This document shows positions 45,187-54,135 of a stretch of DNA of 64,000 bases, in pieces. The notes beneath the pieces are model-generated. The model did no database searches. It saw only the letters and a list, made by a program, of their open reading frames with translations, and was not told where the DNA came from. Source of the stretch: UBA7957 sp965222695 (GTDB taxonomy: Bacteria; Pseudomonadota; Gammaproteobacteria; Granulosicoccales; Granulosicoccaceae); contig OZ244967.1 in the NCBI GenBank assembly GCA_965222695.1, forward strand, positions 3,782,001 to 3,846,000, written 5' to 3'. How positions within the stretch are numbered: position 1 is the first letter of the stretch; each line of letters starts with the position of its first letter. Both the position numbers and the translations under genes were made by a program.

Positions 45187-46299
45187 CTATCGATTCAACT
45201 GTCGATAGTTAAGCTCGATCCATTTCTGATAACTGCCGTCCATAACGGACTTCCACCACGCTTCGTGGTCCAGATACCAGTTCAGGGTTTTACCTATTCC
45301 CTGCTCGAACGTCACCCGGGGTTCATAACCGAGTTCATCACGGATAAAGGCCGTATCAATGGCATATCGGAAGTCGTGTCCGGGCCGGTCCGTGACATAG
45401 GAAATCAAGGATTCGTTATCCAGCCCCTTAGCGGCCGGGCATTCGGGAAAACGCACCTGCAAAGATTCGTCGACCGTAAATCGTTCCTGGATCAGCCGGC
45501 ATATCAGACGAACAATATCGATATTCGTCCATTCATTAACACCGCCGATGTTGTAAGTTTCACCTACCCTTCCGCTTTTCAGCACCAGCTCAATGCCGTA
45601 GGCATGGTCTTCAACAAAAAGCCAATCCCGGATATTCTGCCCGTCCCCGTACACCGGCAGTTTTTTGCCGTGCAGAACATTTAATATCACGAGTGGAATC
45701 AGTTTTTCGGGGAAGTGATACGGCCCGTAATTGTTTGAACAGTTGCTCGTGGTGACTTTAAGCCCGTAGGTGTGGTGATAGGCACGCACGAGGAAGTCCG
45801 AGGCTGCTTTACTGGCCGAATACGGTGAGTTTGGTGCATATGGCGTTTTTTCAGTGAATGCGGGTTCATCGTGATTAAGCTCTCCATAAACCTCATCGGT
45901 GGAAACATGATGAAATCGGTGGTCTTGCGGATTCAACTCTTCTGTTATCCACACTTGGCGTGCGGCTTTCAGCAGACTGTGAGTCCCCGTTATATTGGTG
46001 TCCAGAAATTCATCGGGCCCCGCGATAGAACGGTCAACATGGCTTTCAGCCGCGAAATGAACCACGGTGTCGACCCGCTCCGTACGCAACAGGGACTCCA
46101 CCAGACTGGTATCACGGATATCACCATGCACGAAACGAAAATGTTCCCTTTCCCGTACCGGTGCCAGGTTTTGCACATTACCGGCGTAGGTCAGGGCATC
46201 CAGCACTATAACCCGGTCATCGGGGTAGTTTTTCATCCAGTAGTGGACGAAATTAGCACCGATAAAACCAGCCCCGCCGGTCACAAGCAAACAAGACAT
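45187..46299 (-). CDS. rfbB: dTDP-glucose 4,6-dehydratase
   Basis: RfbB (RmlB) converts dTDP-glucose to the 4-keto-6-deoxy sugar for L-rhamnose. The 370-residue protein has TGGAGFIGANFVHYW, FAAESHVDRSI, the STDEVYGEL catalytic loop, YSASKAASDFLVRAYHHTYGL with the YxxxK pair, and NIGGVNEWTNIDIV. It is followed (upstream on the minus strand) by rfbD and rfbC with almost no gap. Nucleotidyltransferase rfbA is not in the window. Confidence 0.96.
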   Translation of the reverse strand: MSCLLVTGGAGFIGANFVHYWMKNYPDDRVIVLDALTYAGNVQNLAPVREREHFRFVHGDIRDTSLVESLLRTERVDTVVHFAAESHVDRSIAGPDEFLDTNITGTHSLLKAARQVWITEELNPQDHRFHHVSTDEVYGELNHDEPAFTEKTPYAPNSPYSASKAASDFLVRAYHHTYGLKVTTSNCSNNYGPYHFPEKLIPLVILNVLHGKKLPVYGDGQNIRDWLFVEDHAYGIELVLKSGRVGETYNIGGVNEWTNIDIVRLICRLIQERFTVDESLQVRFPECPAAKGLDNESLISYVTDRPGHDFRYAIDTAFIRDELGYEPRVTFEQGIGKTLNWYLDHEAWWKSVMDGSYQKWIELNYRQLNR

Positions 46300-46302
46300 T
46301 CT

Positions 46303-47163
46303 TTATAACTCCTGCAACATTTTCCGTAGAGAAACACGCCAATGATCGGACATTTTACCCATGGCGCTCCAGGTTTCCGACTTATCCAGCACACTGTATG
46401 CCGGGCGTTTTGCCGGCGTCGGATACTGCTCGGTCTTCAACGGACGGATTGCCACTTTACGGCTCACTGACCCGATGTTGCTGGCTTCTTCATAAATCGC
46501 ATAAGCAAAGTCGTACCAGCTGGTCACACCGGCGTCGGTCCAGTGGTGAATACCGGACAAACCCTGAGCGGCTGCCGCCCATAGCATTTGTGCAAGCCCG
46601 TTTGCCCAGGTCGGCGTTCCGACCTGATCCGCTATTACCCCAAGCTCGTCCCGCTCATTCATCAATCGCAACATGGTTTTCACAAAATTGCTTCCGTATG
46701 AGCTGTACACCCAGGAGGTGCGCACAATCAACCCCTTATCGCCCAGATTTGATTGCAACTCCTGCTCTCCCGCCCGCTTACTCTCACCATAAACACCCAA
46801 GGGACAGGTTGAAAAATCGATTGGATAGGGTCTGGAATACTGACCATCGAAGACAAAATCCGTCGAGATATGAATCAGTCTCGCACCCGTGTCCCGGGCT
46901 GCGAGCGATAGATTCCTCACACCGTCTTGATTGACTGCAAATGCCGCCTCTCTTTCCGATTCCGCCTTATCCACAGCGGTATAAGCTGCAGCATTGATAA
47001 TGCAGTCCGCCTGTAAGTCACCCAATACCGATTGAACCTGCTCAGCCCGAGTGATATCGAGTTCTTCACGGTCGAAAAAGACGGCTTCTGTGTCCTCGGG
47101 CACAGTGCGTCCCAGCTCGTAACGAAGCTGTCCGGTCTTTCCGCCTGTTACGGCTATTTTCAT
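46303..47163 (-). CDS. rfbD: dTDP-4-dehydrorhamnose reductase
   Basis: RfbD (RmlD) makes the last reduction to dTDP-L-rhamnose. The 286-residue SDR begins with VTGGKTGQLRYEL, has NAAAYTAVDKAESE, HISTDFVFDGQYSRPY, the YGESKRAGEQ catalytic pair and RTSWVYSSYGSNFVKTML. It overlaps rfbC by four bases. The usual GQLG glycine is arginine here (GQLR), a small change that should not stop folding. Confidence 0.95.
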   Translation of the reverse strand: MKIAVTGGKTGQLRYELGRTVPEDTEAVFFDREELDITRAEQVQSVLGDLQADCIINAAAYTAVDKAESEREAAFAVNQDGVRNLSLAARDTGARLIHISTDFVFDGQYSRPYPIDFSTCPLGVYGESKRAGEQELQSNLGDKGLIVRTSWVYSSYGSNFVKTMLRLMNERDELGVIADQVGTPTWANGLAQMLWAAAAQGLSGIHHWTDAGVTSWYDFAYAIYEEASNIGSVSRKVAIRPLKTEQYPTPAKRPAYSVLDKSETWSAMGKMSDHWRVSLRKMLQEL

Positions 47164-47708
47164 TCGAAGGTCATCGCATTTTTAAAAGGCACACCCTGCT
47201 CGTCCTTGGCAGACAGGGAAGGTTGTTTTCCATCGACTAATGGCCATTGTATATTGATCTCAGAGTCATTCCATAAAAGGCTCTGTTCGTAATCCGGCGC
47301 GTAATAATCCGTACATTTGTATTGGAAGTCAGCAACTTCGGACATGACATAAAACCCGTGCGCAAAACCCGGCGGAACCCAAAACATATGTTTATTATCC
47401 GCCGATAGCAAGGTACCGACCCACTGACCGAAACTCGGCGAAGAGCGGCGTAAATCAACCGCCACATCGAACACTTCGCCCTGCGTGACCCGAACCAGTT
47501 TACCCTGCGTATGTTTTGTCTGATAGTGCAGCCCGCGCAACACGCCAAGGGAAGATCGGCTGTGATTATCTTGCACAAATTCCATATGCAAACCCGATTC
47601 GGCAAACACTTTTTGGTTCCAGCTTTCCATAAAAAAGCCGCGATCATCTCCAAAGACAGTCGGTTGAATAATTTTTACATCCGGAATTGAAGTCGGTTTT
47701 ATTTTCAT
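47160..47708 (-). CDS. rfbC: dTDP-4-dehydrorhamnose 3,5-epimerase
   Basis: RfbC (RmlC) epimerises the keto sugar at C3 and C5. From the ATG at 47708 it is 182 residues. The catalytic histidine is in GVLRGLHYQ, followed by the cupin core GKLVRVTQGEVFDVAVDLRRSSP (in pieces), FWVPPGFAHGFYV, and the YKCTDYYAP tyrosine. It is first in the rfbC-rfbD-rfbB set; a start 16 codons upstream is possible but less likely. Confidence 0.95.
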   Translation of the reverse strand: MKIKPTSIPDVKIIQPTVFGDDRGFFMESWNQKVFAESGLHMEFVQDNHSRSSLGVLRGLHYQTKHTQGKLVRVTQGEVFDVAVDLRRSSPSFGQWVGTLLSADNKHMFWVPPGFAHGFYVMSEVADFQYKCTDYYAPDYEQSLLWNDSEINIQWPLVDGKQPSLSAKDEQGVPFKNAMTFE

Positions 47709-47796
47709 CGATCTTGCTGCGTTTAATTGTGTCGAAATACTACCCGTAGCAGTCACTTGAGTGCAAAAGACATTCCACTGTTTTGAGTGGGTACAT

Positions 47797-47827
47797 AAAA
47801 AAAGGCTGACGCTTCAAGTCAGCCTTT
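47797..47827 (-). terminator. Intrinsic terminator downstream of the RAYT-like gene
   Basis: A perfect 10-bp stem (aaaggctgac / gtcagccttt, 47801-47810 with 47818-47827) and 7-base loop; read on the minus strand it is followed by a run of seven T residues. It lies 22 bases past the transposase stop and insulates the rfb genes from it. Confidence 0.88.
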
Positions 47828-47848
47828 TCTCGAAACGCTAAAACCGGA

Positions 47849-48787
47849 TCAGGATTTAAGCACGAGTGCTTTATATGACTTCACTTTCGAGCTTAGTGCC
47901 TTATCTTCCTCTAATTTATCCCGGAAGTAACGCTGATTACGGCTCATGGTAGTGAGGTCGCGATTAAAACGTTTGGACATATCGGTCAATGTGCCGATTT
48001 CCAGCTCCATTGCAAGATAGGTAATAATTTGGCGAATCTGGCTTTCGCGGCGAGCGCGGCTTTCATTTTTCAAAGCGGCTTCTTTGATTTTCTCTTCCGC
48101 GCAAATCATTTTCACCAATTGCGGCAAGGTTGCCGGTTTGGGCGCTTTCTTTCTCGGCTTGAGCGCTTTCTTGATAAACGCCTTATCTCCCAGTAAGCGG
48201 CCACCTTCGCTACCGTGCATCAAGTCCTGGCGATAGTCTTCGTTCAAGCCGGCCTTGACGAACTGACCGTAACGCTTGACCGCCGTTTTCTCGGTTTTTG
48301 CGAGACTGGACAATACCCGGTCTTTGGTAAGCCAGGACTTATCCTGCTTACCAAGATAGGCCATATGCCCAGACCATTTGAACTCATCCAGTTTTTTAGT
48401 GGTGTTGGACCTCAGGGGTTCAACATGTATATAGCGCACCAGTTCATTGAGATATTTATCGCCGTCCATCAGGATCGCTTTGTAGCGCCCATGGAAAAGC
48501 GGCCCGTTCCGGCCGTTTTGTTTGTTGAAATAACGTGTGTATCGAAATGACAGGTTTTGCATGACTTTGGACAAAGGTGCATCGGCCACCTCAATGGCGA
48601 AATGCGCCCGGTCTTTCAGCCAGGCATAGGCATGTACTTTGTGGCCGAACCGGCTACAGCCTTCTTCTACAAGAGCCTCCCATTGGTTTCTGTCTTTGAC
48701 AGACTTGAATATCGGACCTCCATCAACGCCACGCAGTATGACGTGATATACGGCACCTTTAAAATGAATTCTCGGTTTTCTTGCCAT
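47849..48787 (-). CDS. RAYT-like Y1 transposase with C-terminal DnaA-like helix-turn-helix domain
   Basis: The N-terminal 150 residues match the Y1 (REP-associated tyrosine) transposase fold: FKGAVYHVILRGVDG, NLSFRYTRYFNKQNGRNGPLFHGRYKAIL and YLNELVRYIHVEPLRSN with the tyrosine region intact. The metal-binding HUH motif, normally HVH in an MPNHVHLL setting, reads DRAHFAI, so the first histidine is arginine. The C-terminus (about 250-305) resembles the DnaA domain IV helix-turn-helix. The 312-residue length fits the large class. It may be catalytically altered or domesticated. Confidence 0.85.
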   Translation of the reverse strand: MARKPRIHFKGAVYHVILRGVDGGPIFKSVKDRNQWEALVEEGCSRFGHKVHAYAWLKDRAHFAIEVADAPLSKVMQNLSFRYTRYFNKQNGRNGPLFHGRYKAILMDGDKYLNELVRYIHVEPLRSNTTKKLDEFKWSGHMAYLGKQDKSWLTKDRVLSSLAKTEKTAVKRYGQFVKAGLNEDYRQDLMHGSEGGRLLGDKAFIKKALKPRKKAPKPATLPQLVKMICAEEKIKEAALKNESRARRESQIRQIITYLAMELEIGTLTDMSKRFNRDLTTMSRNQRYFRDKLEEDKALSSKVKSYKALVLKS

Positions 48788-49426
48788 AGTTGCTTCTTCT
48801 TTGGTTGAGGTTAACTCGCCTGATTACTCCAGGTATGTACGATTGGATCGCATTGTAATATGCAATTATTTTACCGAAACGGGCAAATGCTGTATTTTCG
48901 GTGTTGTTTTTGATTAAAAAATCGAAATAATGGCCGTTCAGACACGGTACTTTACTAATTTACCTGCAAGTAAGTCCCCAGAGTCGTGTCAGTTCGGGCA
49001 AGCTGCTGTTTAGCGAAATGACGTAATCTGGAGTACTATTACACCTCGACCAGATTCGACTTAGATTCGATAAGTTTCGAATCTACAACTACCATATACA
49101 AAAAACAGCTGAACTTGCAAGGAAAAATTCGTTCAAGGGTATGAAATCAGTAAAAAAAGTACTTTTTCCACCTTTGTATTATGTTTTACAGCAGTAGATA
49201 CGGCAAAATTGAGTCAAAAAACAATCAAACACTGGAGACTTGGGAATACCCGATAATACATACGAAGCGCATGTTACAAGCCGTCGAAGGTATGCCGGAT
49301 ACTAATGTGCGCACCACTTGTATAAGGGCGAGGCCCAAAAAAACCCCACTGATCATTGTGGTTATATCCATTAACCGAATAATACATGGCATAGAACAAC
49401 TGGATGCTGACCCCGCGGAATTTACT
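48788..49426. other. AT-rich gap between the RAYT-like gene and dgt
   Basis: No supported gene in 639 bases. Two symmetrical sites stand out: TAGATTCG/CGAATCTA at 49062-49085 with an 8-base spacer (and an extra gattcga just before), and the 14-base palindrome aaaaagtacttttt at 49154-49167. A frame open from 49181 continues into dgt but its first 82 codons lack family similarity. The region probably holds promoters for both divergent genes. Confidence 0.4.
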
Positions 49427-50743
49427 ATGTGGACACAGAGACATTCGTATTCGAAACGCAATACCGGGAAAACAGGCCCGCCTGAAGACAGCCAATTCCA
49501 GCGGGACCGGGCCAGAATTATTCATTCATCGTCATTCCGCAGCCTGCAGTCAAAAACACAAGTGCTTGGTCTGGGCGAGAGTGACTTTTATAGAACAAGA
49601 TTGACCCATTCTCTGGAGGTCGCCCAGATCGGGTCAGGCATCTGCGAAAGGTTGAGAAATTCACCCGCGGTTGCAGATGAACACAAGCAATGGATACCCT
49701 CTTTCAGCCTGATCGAAGCCATTTGTCTGGCGCATGATATAGGCCACCCCCCGTTCGGGCACGGAGGAGAGATCGCGACGAACTATATGATGCGCAACCA
49801 TGGAGGTTTCGAAGCCAACGGACAAACCTTCCGCATCCAGACGAAACTCGGTGAATACTCCGAAGAGGACGGACTCGATCTGACCCGGCGCACCCTGTTG
49901 GGGACAATCAAATACCCCGCCTTTTACGACGAGTTGATCAATAGCGATCTGACTTACCCCGGGCTGAAGGAAAACAACAGCAATATCGAGCACTGGACGC
50001 CTCCGAAATGCATCTTCCGCGAAGAAGAACCTGTCTTCCAATGGATTCTGTCGGTCTTTGAAACGCCCGATCGTTTAAAATTCCGCGAAATCGAGGCTGT
50101 CGATGGCCGGCACAGTAAAACGAAATACAAGGCGTTCGATTCCACAATCATGGAAATGGCGGACGATATCGCCTACGGTGTCCATGATCTGGAGGACGCG
50201 ATTGCACTGAATTTACTCGATCGCCACGACTGGAATCAATACACTCACGAGTTTCTGCAGGGAAGGGGGCGGATTCCGTTTGCCGAATCCCTGGATTTTT
50301 ACACCGACAGGCTGTTCAGCAACACCAATAAAGGCCGTAAACATGCTATCAGCAAACTGGTGAGCTATTTTCTCTCCAATATCCACATTGCTGAGAATGG
50401 CGCATTCAGCCATCCCCTAATGAAATTACAGGCCGAAATGGAGCCGAACGCCTGCCAGACACTCTGTTTTTTGAAAGACTTGATCATGCAGCATGTCATA
50501 CTGAAACCGGAGCTTCAGAGCCTTCAGTTCAAAGGCCAGCAGGTCATTATCAAACTGTTCGACGTACTGGCGGACAATCCTAAACAACTGTTACCTCAAA
50601 GCGTCTACGAGCAATATAAAATCAATAGTGAAAGTCTCAGAATAATCTGTGACTACGTTGCCGGTATGACCGACATTTCCGCCAGCCGCTACTATCATAA
50701 ACTGTTCAGCCCCCGGACCGGTTCGATGTTCGACCGGATTTAA
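49427..50743 (+). CDS. dgt: Deoxyguanosinetriphosphate triphosphohydrolase (dGTPase)
   Basis: This HD-superfamily enzyme splits dGTP (or other dNTPs) to deoxynucleoside and tripolyphosphate. It carries FQRDRARIIHSSSFRSLQSKTQV near the N-terminus, RTRLTHSLEVAQIG with the first histidine, the metal site CLAHDIGHPPFGHGGE near residue 103 and MADDIAYGVHDLEDAI with the distal aspartate. I start at the ATG at 49427 (438 residues) because family similarity begins there; ribosome-binding support is weak. It is four bases from a nucleoside phosphorylase gene. Confidence 0.9.
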   Translation: MWTQRHSYSKRNTGKTGPPEDSQFQRDRARIIHSSSFRSLQSKTQVLGLGESDFYRTRLTHSLEVAQIGSGICERLRNSPAVADEHKQWIPSFSLIEAICLAHDIGHPPFGHGGEIATNYMMRNHGGFEANGQTFRIQTKLGEYSEEDGLDLTRRTLLGTIKYPAFYDELINSDLTYPGLKENNSNIEHWTPPKCIFREEEPVFQWILSVFETPDRLKFREIEAVDGRHSKTKYKAFDSTIMEMADDIAYGVHDLEDAIALNLLDRHDWNQYTHEFLQGRGRIPFAESLDFYTDRLFSNTNKGRKHAISKLVSYFLSNIHIAENGAFSHPLMKLQAEMEPNACQTLCFLKDLIMQHVILKPELQSLQFKGQQVIIKLFDVLADNPKQLLPQSVYEQYKINSESLRIICDYVAGMTDISASRYYHKLFSPRTGSMFDRI

Positions 50744-50747
50744 AAGG

Positions 50748-51563
50748 ATGCTTACCATGTCTCATGAGATTCAATTGGCGGCAGACGCAATCAACAACGC
50801 CTTTGATCAAGCAAAGCCCGAGGTTGCAATAGTACTGGGCTCCGGACTCGGAGAACTCATCAATCGACTGACAGGACTGGACAGTATTGCATATTCGCAA
50901 ATACCGGGTTTCAGCCAACCCGGTGTTAAAGGCCACAGGGGAATGCTGTTTTTCGGCACGGTCGGTAATAAAAACGTCCTGATAATGCAGGGTCGAACGC
51001 ACTGTTATGAATCCGGTGACCCTGCCACAATGAGTATACCCATACGCGCGATAGCGAAGCTGGGCTGCCGTCAATTGATACTCACCTGCGCCGCCGGAAG
51101 CGTCAACAGGCGAATTGAGCCGGGGAGCCTAGCGCTTATCCAGGATCATATAAACCTTACGGGCCTGTCGCCACTCACCGGCGTTTCCGGCGACAGCCGG
51201 TTTCTGGATTTGACGGATCTTTATTCCCTGGAAATGAGAACTCAGTTATCCCGAGTGGCGAAGAAACGAAAAATTCAACTCTCTCAAGGCGTATATATGT
51301 GGTTTCCAGGCCCCAATTTTGAGACCCCTGCGGAAATCCGGGCCGCTGCAACCCTGGGAGCGGATTTAGTCGGTATGTCTATAGTGCCCGAAGCAATAGT
51401 GGCACTCCACGCGGGAATGCGACTCGCGGCAACAGCGGTAGTCACTAATTATGCGGCCGGTATCAGCCCGCTCAGACTTTCACACCGGCAAACTCTTGAA
51501 ACCGCGTCAAAGTCCGAACATCTGCTCGCGGACTTGTTAGAATCTTATTTATCGATTGCATGA
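50748..51563 (+). CDS. Purine nucleoside phosphorylase (trimeric, PNP-II type)
   Basis: The protein splits purine (deoxy)nucleosides with phosphate. It follows the trimeric PNP family: IVLGSGLGEL phosphate site near residue 29, the conserved glycine-histidine of VKGHRGML, MQGRTHCYE, CAAGSVN, the FPGPNFETPAEIRAAATLGADLVGMS block and VTNYAAGIS with the base-contacting asparagine. 271 residues; a second ATG three codons in is also usable. Placed after dgt, it could recycle the deoxyguanosine that dGTPase releases. Confidence 0.92.
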   Translation: MLTMSHEIQLAADAINNAFDQAKPEVAIVLGSGLGELINRLTGLDSIAYSQIPGFSQPGVKGHRGMLFFGTVGNKNVLIMQGRTHCYESGDPATMSIPIRAIAKLGCRQLILTCAAGSVNRRIEPGSLALIQDHINLTGLSPLTGVSGDSRFLDLTDLYSLEMRTQLSRVAKKRKIQLSQGVYMWFPGPNFETPAEIRAAATLGADLVGMSIVPEAIVALHAGMRLAATAVVTNYAAGISPLRLSHRQTLETASKSEHLLADLLESYLSIA

Positions 51564-51895
51564 ACCCAAATAAGATGACGGCCGCTTATCAAATCATTGT
51601 CTATGTACCGACATCTCACTGCGAAGCGGTGAAACAGGCACTTTTCAATGCCGGAGCAGGCCACTATGGGCTGTATGATCGGTGTTGCTGGCAAACATTG
51701 GGGCGGGGGCAGTTCCGACCCCTGGCCGGATCCTCGCCCAATCTCGGCAAACCCGGGGAAACAGAAGCCATCGACGAGTACCGTGTGGAGATGATTTGCC
51801 GAAAGGAAAAGCTGGAAAAGGCGGTCGAATCGCTAAAGCGGGCACACCCTTATGAAGTACCGGCCTACCATATACTTAAACTTGAAAACCTGTAG
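51560..51895 (+). CDS. NIF3 C-terminal-like (YqfO/CutA-fold) protein
   Basis: A free-standing 111-residue version of the inserted or C-terminal domain of NIF3/YqfO proteins (CutA-like fold). The YQIIVYVPTSHCEAVKQALFNAGAGHYGLYDRCCW segment (in pieces), the GRGQFRPLAGSSPNLG stretch and the AHPYEVPAYHIL end are the family's marks. Its ATG overlaps the pnp stop by four bases, so it is coupled to the phosphorylase gene. Biochemical role is unknown. Confidence 0.88.
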   Translation: MNPNKMTAAYQIIVYVPTSHCEAVKQALFNAGAGHYGLYDRCCWQTLGRGQFRPLAGSSPNLGKPGETEAIDEYRVEMICRKEKLEKAVESLKRAHPYEVPAYHILKLENL

Positions 51896-51932
51896 AGCGG
51901 ACCCCAAAGATCACCGATTCCGTATTCATTGA

Positions 51933-53024
51933 ATGACTATCTTCAATAAGCAATCAAGAATCACGACATTCTACGTCTGTATCCTCCTGTTTCTGATTTG
52001 TGCAGGCAATACCGTACTTGCATCCGTTGAGAGTGATATTCTTGTCATCTTGTCGGACGATGCACGTTCCCATGTTTTCAAGGAAACCTTTATCTCGGAC
52101 CAAAAAGACTACCTCTACCCGCTGCCCGAATCGTTCGATCAAAAACAACTGGTCTTTGTCGATGCCGGAAAACAACTCTGGCAACACCGCTCCGATAATG
52201 CTCTGTATTTCCCCGAGGGCAATTTCAGCATTATGTACCGCCACCGCTATTCGAATCAAATCAAGGCGACAGGCGAAGAGGAGTTCGAATTCCACAGTGC
52301 AGGCCCGGAACAAACAGGTTTTACCGCTGAAGGCGGATATGAATTTTTCTCTTTTACCTGGATATTACCCCAATCCATGGAAGTGACGAGTTATTCCAGC
52401 AATATTCCAATCGCCAAGTGGCAGCAATCCGGTAATATACTGAGGTTTAAAACCGAAAATCAAAATCATATCCGGCTACAGATCCGGTTCCGGCGGAAGG
52501 GTTCCACAGCTGTTGCCCAAGAGAAGCCTCTACAGGAGGAAAGCTCCGGCGAAGACAGTCAGCAAGAGGCCGGTGACGGCAAAGCCGAGATGGAAGCAGG
52601 AGCGCAAACCGCCGAACACAAGCCCGAATACTGCCAGGCTCACGATAATACCGTTCCTTTATACCCGCTCTTTTGTTCCGCAGAAGAGGAAGTCATCCTT
52701 GATCAACTGGTCTTCGAGCGCAATTCCGCCAGTCTATCCCCCAAGGCAAGAAAAATACTGGATGGCATAGTGCCGGCACTAATGCAATTGCCGCAAAGCA
52801 CTTTCGAGATCTCCGCTTACACTGATAATAAAGGCCCGCAATCGTGGAATCAGCGTCTATCCGAGGAACGGGCTCAGACCGTACGCTTGTATTTGATCTA
52901 TAAAGGGGTGCGGCCATCACAATTGCTCGCCGCCGGATATGGAGAAGCCGAGCCCATTGCGCCTAACGACACGGTCGAAGGACGGCGGCAAAACCGCCGA
53001 TTGGTGTTTAAACAAATCGAATAA
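51933..53024 (+). CDS. OmpA-domain envelope protein with unidentified N-terminal domain
   Basis: The 363-residue protein has an N-terminal signal peptide with a hydrophobic core around residues 10-30 and probable cleavage after VLAS. Residues 35-190 form a domain I do not recognise, rich in beta strands. A glutamate-rich linker (about 195-235) leads to a C-terminal OmpA peptidoglycan-binding domain with ISAYTDNKG near residue 290, LSEERAQTVRLYL and GRRQNRRLVF. It probably anchors the wall from the periplasm or outer membrane. Confidence 0.85.
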   Translation: MTIFNKQSRITTFYVCILLFLICAGNTVLASVESDILVILSDDARSHVFKETFISDQKDYLYPLPESFDQKQLVFVDAGKQLWQHRSDNALYFPEGNFSIMYRHRYSNQIKATGEEEFEFHSAGPEQTGFTAEGGYEFFSFTWILPQSMEVTSYSSNIPIAKWQQSGNILRFKTENQNHIRLQIRFRRKGSTAVAQEKPLQEESSGEDSQQEAGDGKAEMEAGAQTAEHKPEYCQAHDNTVPLYPLFCSAEEEVILDQLVFERNSASLSPKARKILDGIVPALMQLPQSTFEISAYTDNKGPQSWNQRLSEERAQTVRLYLIYKGVRPSQLLAAGYGEAEPIAPNDTVEGRRQNRRLVFKQIE

Positions 53025-53026
53025 GA

Positions 53027-54061
53027 CTAACCGCCGATATAGGACATTTCAATCTTCTGTGGATGCAGAATATGAATGTTTTGCTGTGTCCGGGTCTCCG
53101 AATAACGGTCACGCCTGGCTTGCCACAGGGTTCTGATTTTGTGCAGCAATTGCTCGTCGCTGCTGCCATCGCGCAATGTTTCCCGCAGGTCATGTCCATG
53201 GCTTGCAAAGAGACAGGTATAAAGTCTTCCGATGGCAGAAAGCCGGATACGCGAACAGCTGCCGCAAAACGGTTGGGTAACCGAGGAGATCACACCGATT
53301 TCCCCACCGCCGTCTTGGTACACCCAACGCTTGGCCACCTCTCCGTTGTAATTGGGTTCGGCCGTATCAATCGGCAGCTCGGTATTGATCATATCCACGA
53401 TCTGCCTGGCCGATACAACCTGCTCCGAGTCCCAGCCGTTGGTATTGCCGACATCCATAAATTCGATAAACCGCAAGATATGCCCTGATCCGTGAAAATA
53501 CCGGGCCATGGGCAGTATACTATGCTCATTCAGGCCTTTTTTTACGACCATATTGACTTTAATGGAATCGAAGCCCGCCTCGCTTGCATTAGAGATCCCT
53601 TCCAGTACCTGCTCCACCGAGACATTGACATCGTTGATCCGTTGAAAGGTTTCATTGTCCATGGCGTCCAGGCTGACATTCAAACGATGCAAGCCTGCCT
53701 CGCGGAGGATCAGCGCGCGCTCTTTGCTCAAAAGCGAAGCATTGGTCGTCAGGCTTAAATCCTCGACGCCATCAATGGCGGCCAGTTTGGAAATCAGGGT
53801 ATCCATGTGGGCGCGAACCAGTGGCTCGCCGCCGGTGAGGCGGATTTTCTTCACACCCAGGCCGACAAACAGGGCGGCAACCCGCTCGATTTCCTCAAAA
53901 TGCAAAAGTTCGTCCCGTTGCAGAAACTTATAGCCCCGGCCGAAGACCTCTTTAGGCATGCAGTAAACACAACGGAAATTACAGCGATCCGTCACCGAGA
54001 TCCGCAGATCCCGCACCTGTCTGCCCAGTTGGTCCAGTAAGATATTGGATTCTTCTTTCAT
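53027..54061 (-). CDS. moaA: GTP 3',8-cyclase MoaA
   Basis: MoaA is a radical-SAM enzyme starting molybdopterin synthesis from GTP. The N-terminal SAM cluster is in CNFRCVYCMPKE near residue 25, KIRLTGGEPL follows, and the C-terminal cluster motif is CGSCSRIRLSAIGRLYTCLF near residue 270. It ends in the YIGG (double glycine) that the reaction needs. 344 residues. It lies at the end of the oxidoreductase cluster, where the pterin cofactor is used, and is convergent with the OmpA-domain gene. Confidence 0.96.
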   Translation of the reverse strand: MKEESNILLDQLGRQVRDLRISVTDRCNFRCVYCMPKEVFGRGYKFLQRDELLHFEEIERVAALFVGLGVKKIRLTGGEPLVRAHMDTLISKLAAIDGVEDLSLTTNASLLSKERALILREAGLHRLNVSLDAMDNETFQRINDVNVSVEQVLEGISNASEAGFDSIKVNMVVKKGLNEHSILPMARYFHGSGHILRFIEFMDVGNTNGWDSEQVVSARQIVDMINTELPIDTAEPNYNGEVAKRWVYQDGGGEIGVISSVTQPFCGSCSRIRLSAIGRLYTCLFASHGHDLRETLRDGSSDEQLLHKIRTLWQARRDRYSETRTQQNIHILHPQKIEMSYIGG

Positions 54062-54135
54062 GATGTGAAGTCTACAAGCGGCATGAGTGCAATTCCAATA
54101 CTTAGGTCAAGCTGCATACCCAAGCCGGGAAAGCC

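Noticed and set aside
49154..49167. aaaaagtacttttt palindrome as a terminator
   Set aside because: It has no loop and no gene ends just before it; it may be a binding site but this cannot be supported.
49181..49426. 82-codon N-terminal extension of dgt
   Set aside because: dGTPase similarity begins only near 49427, and the extension looks like translated AT-rich intergenic sequence.
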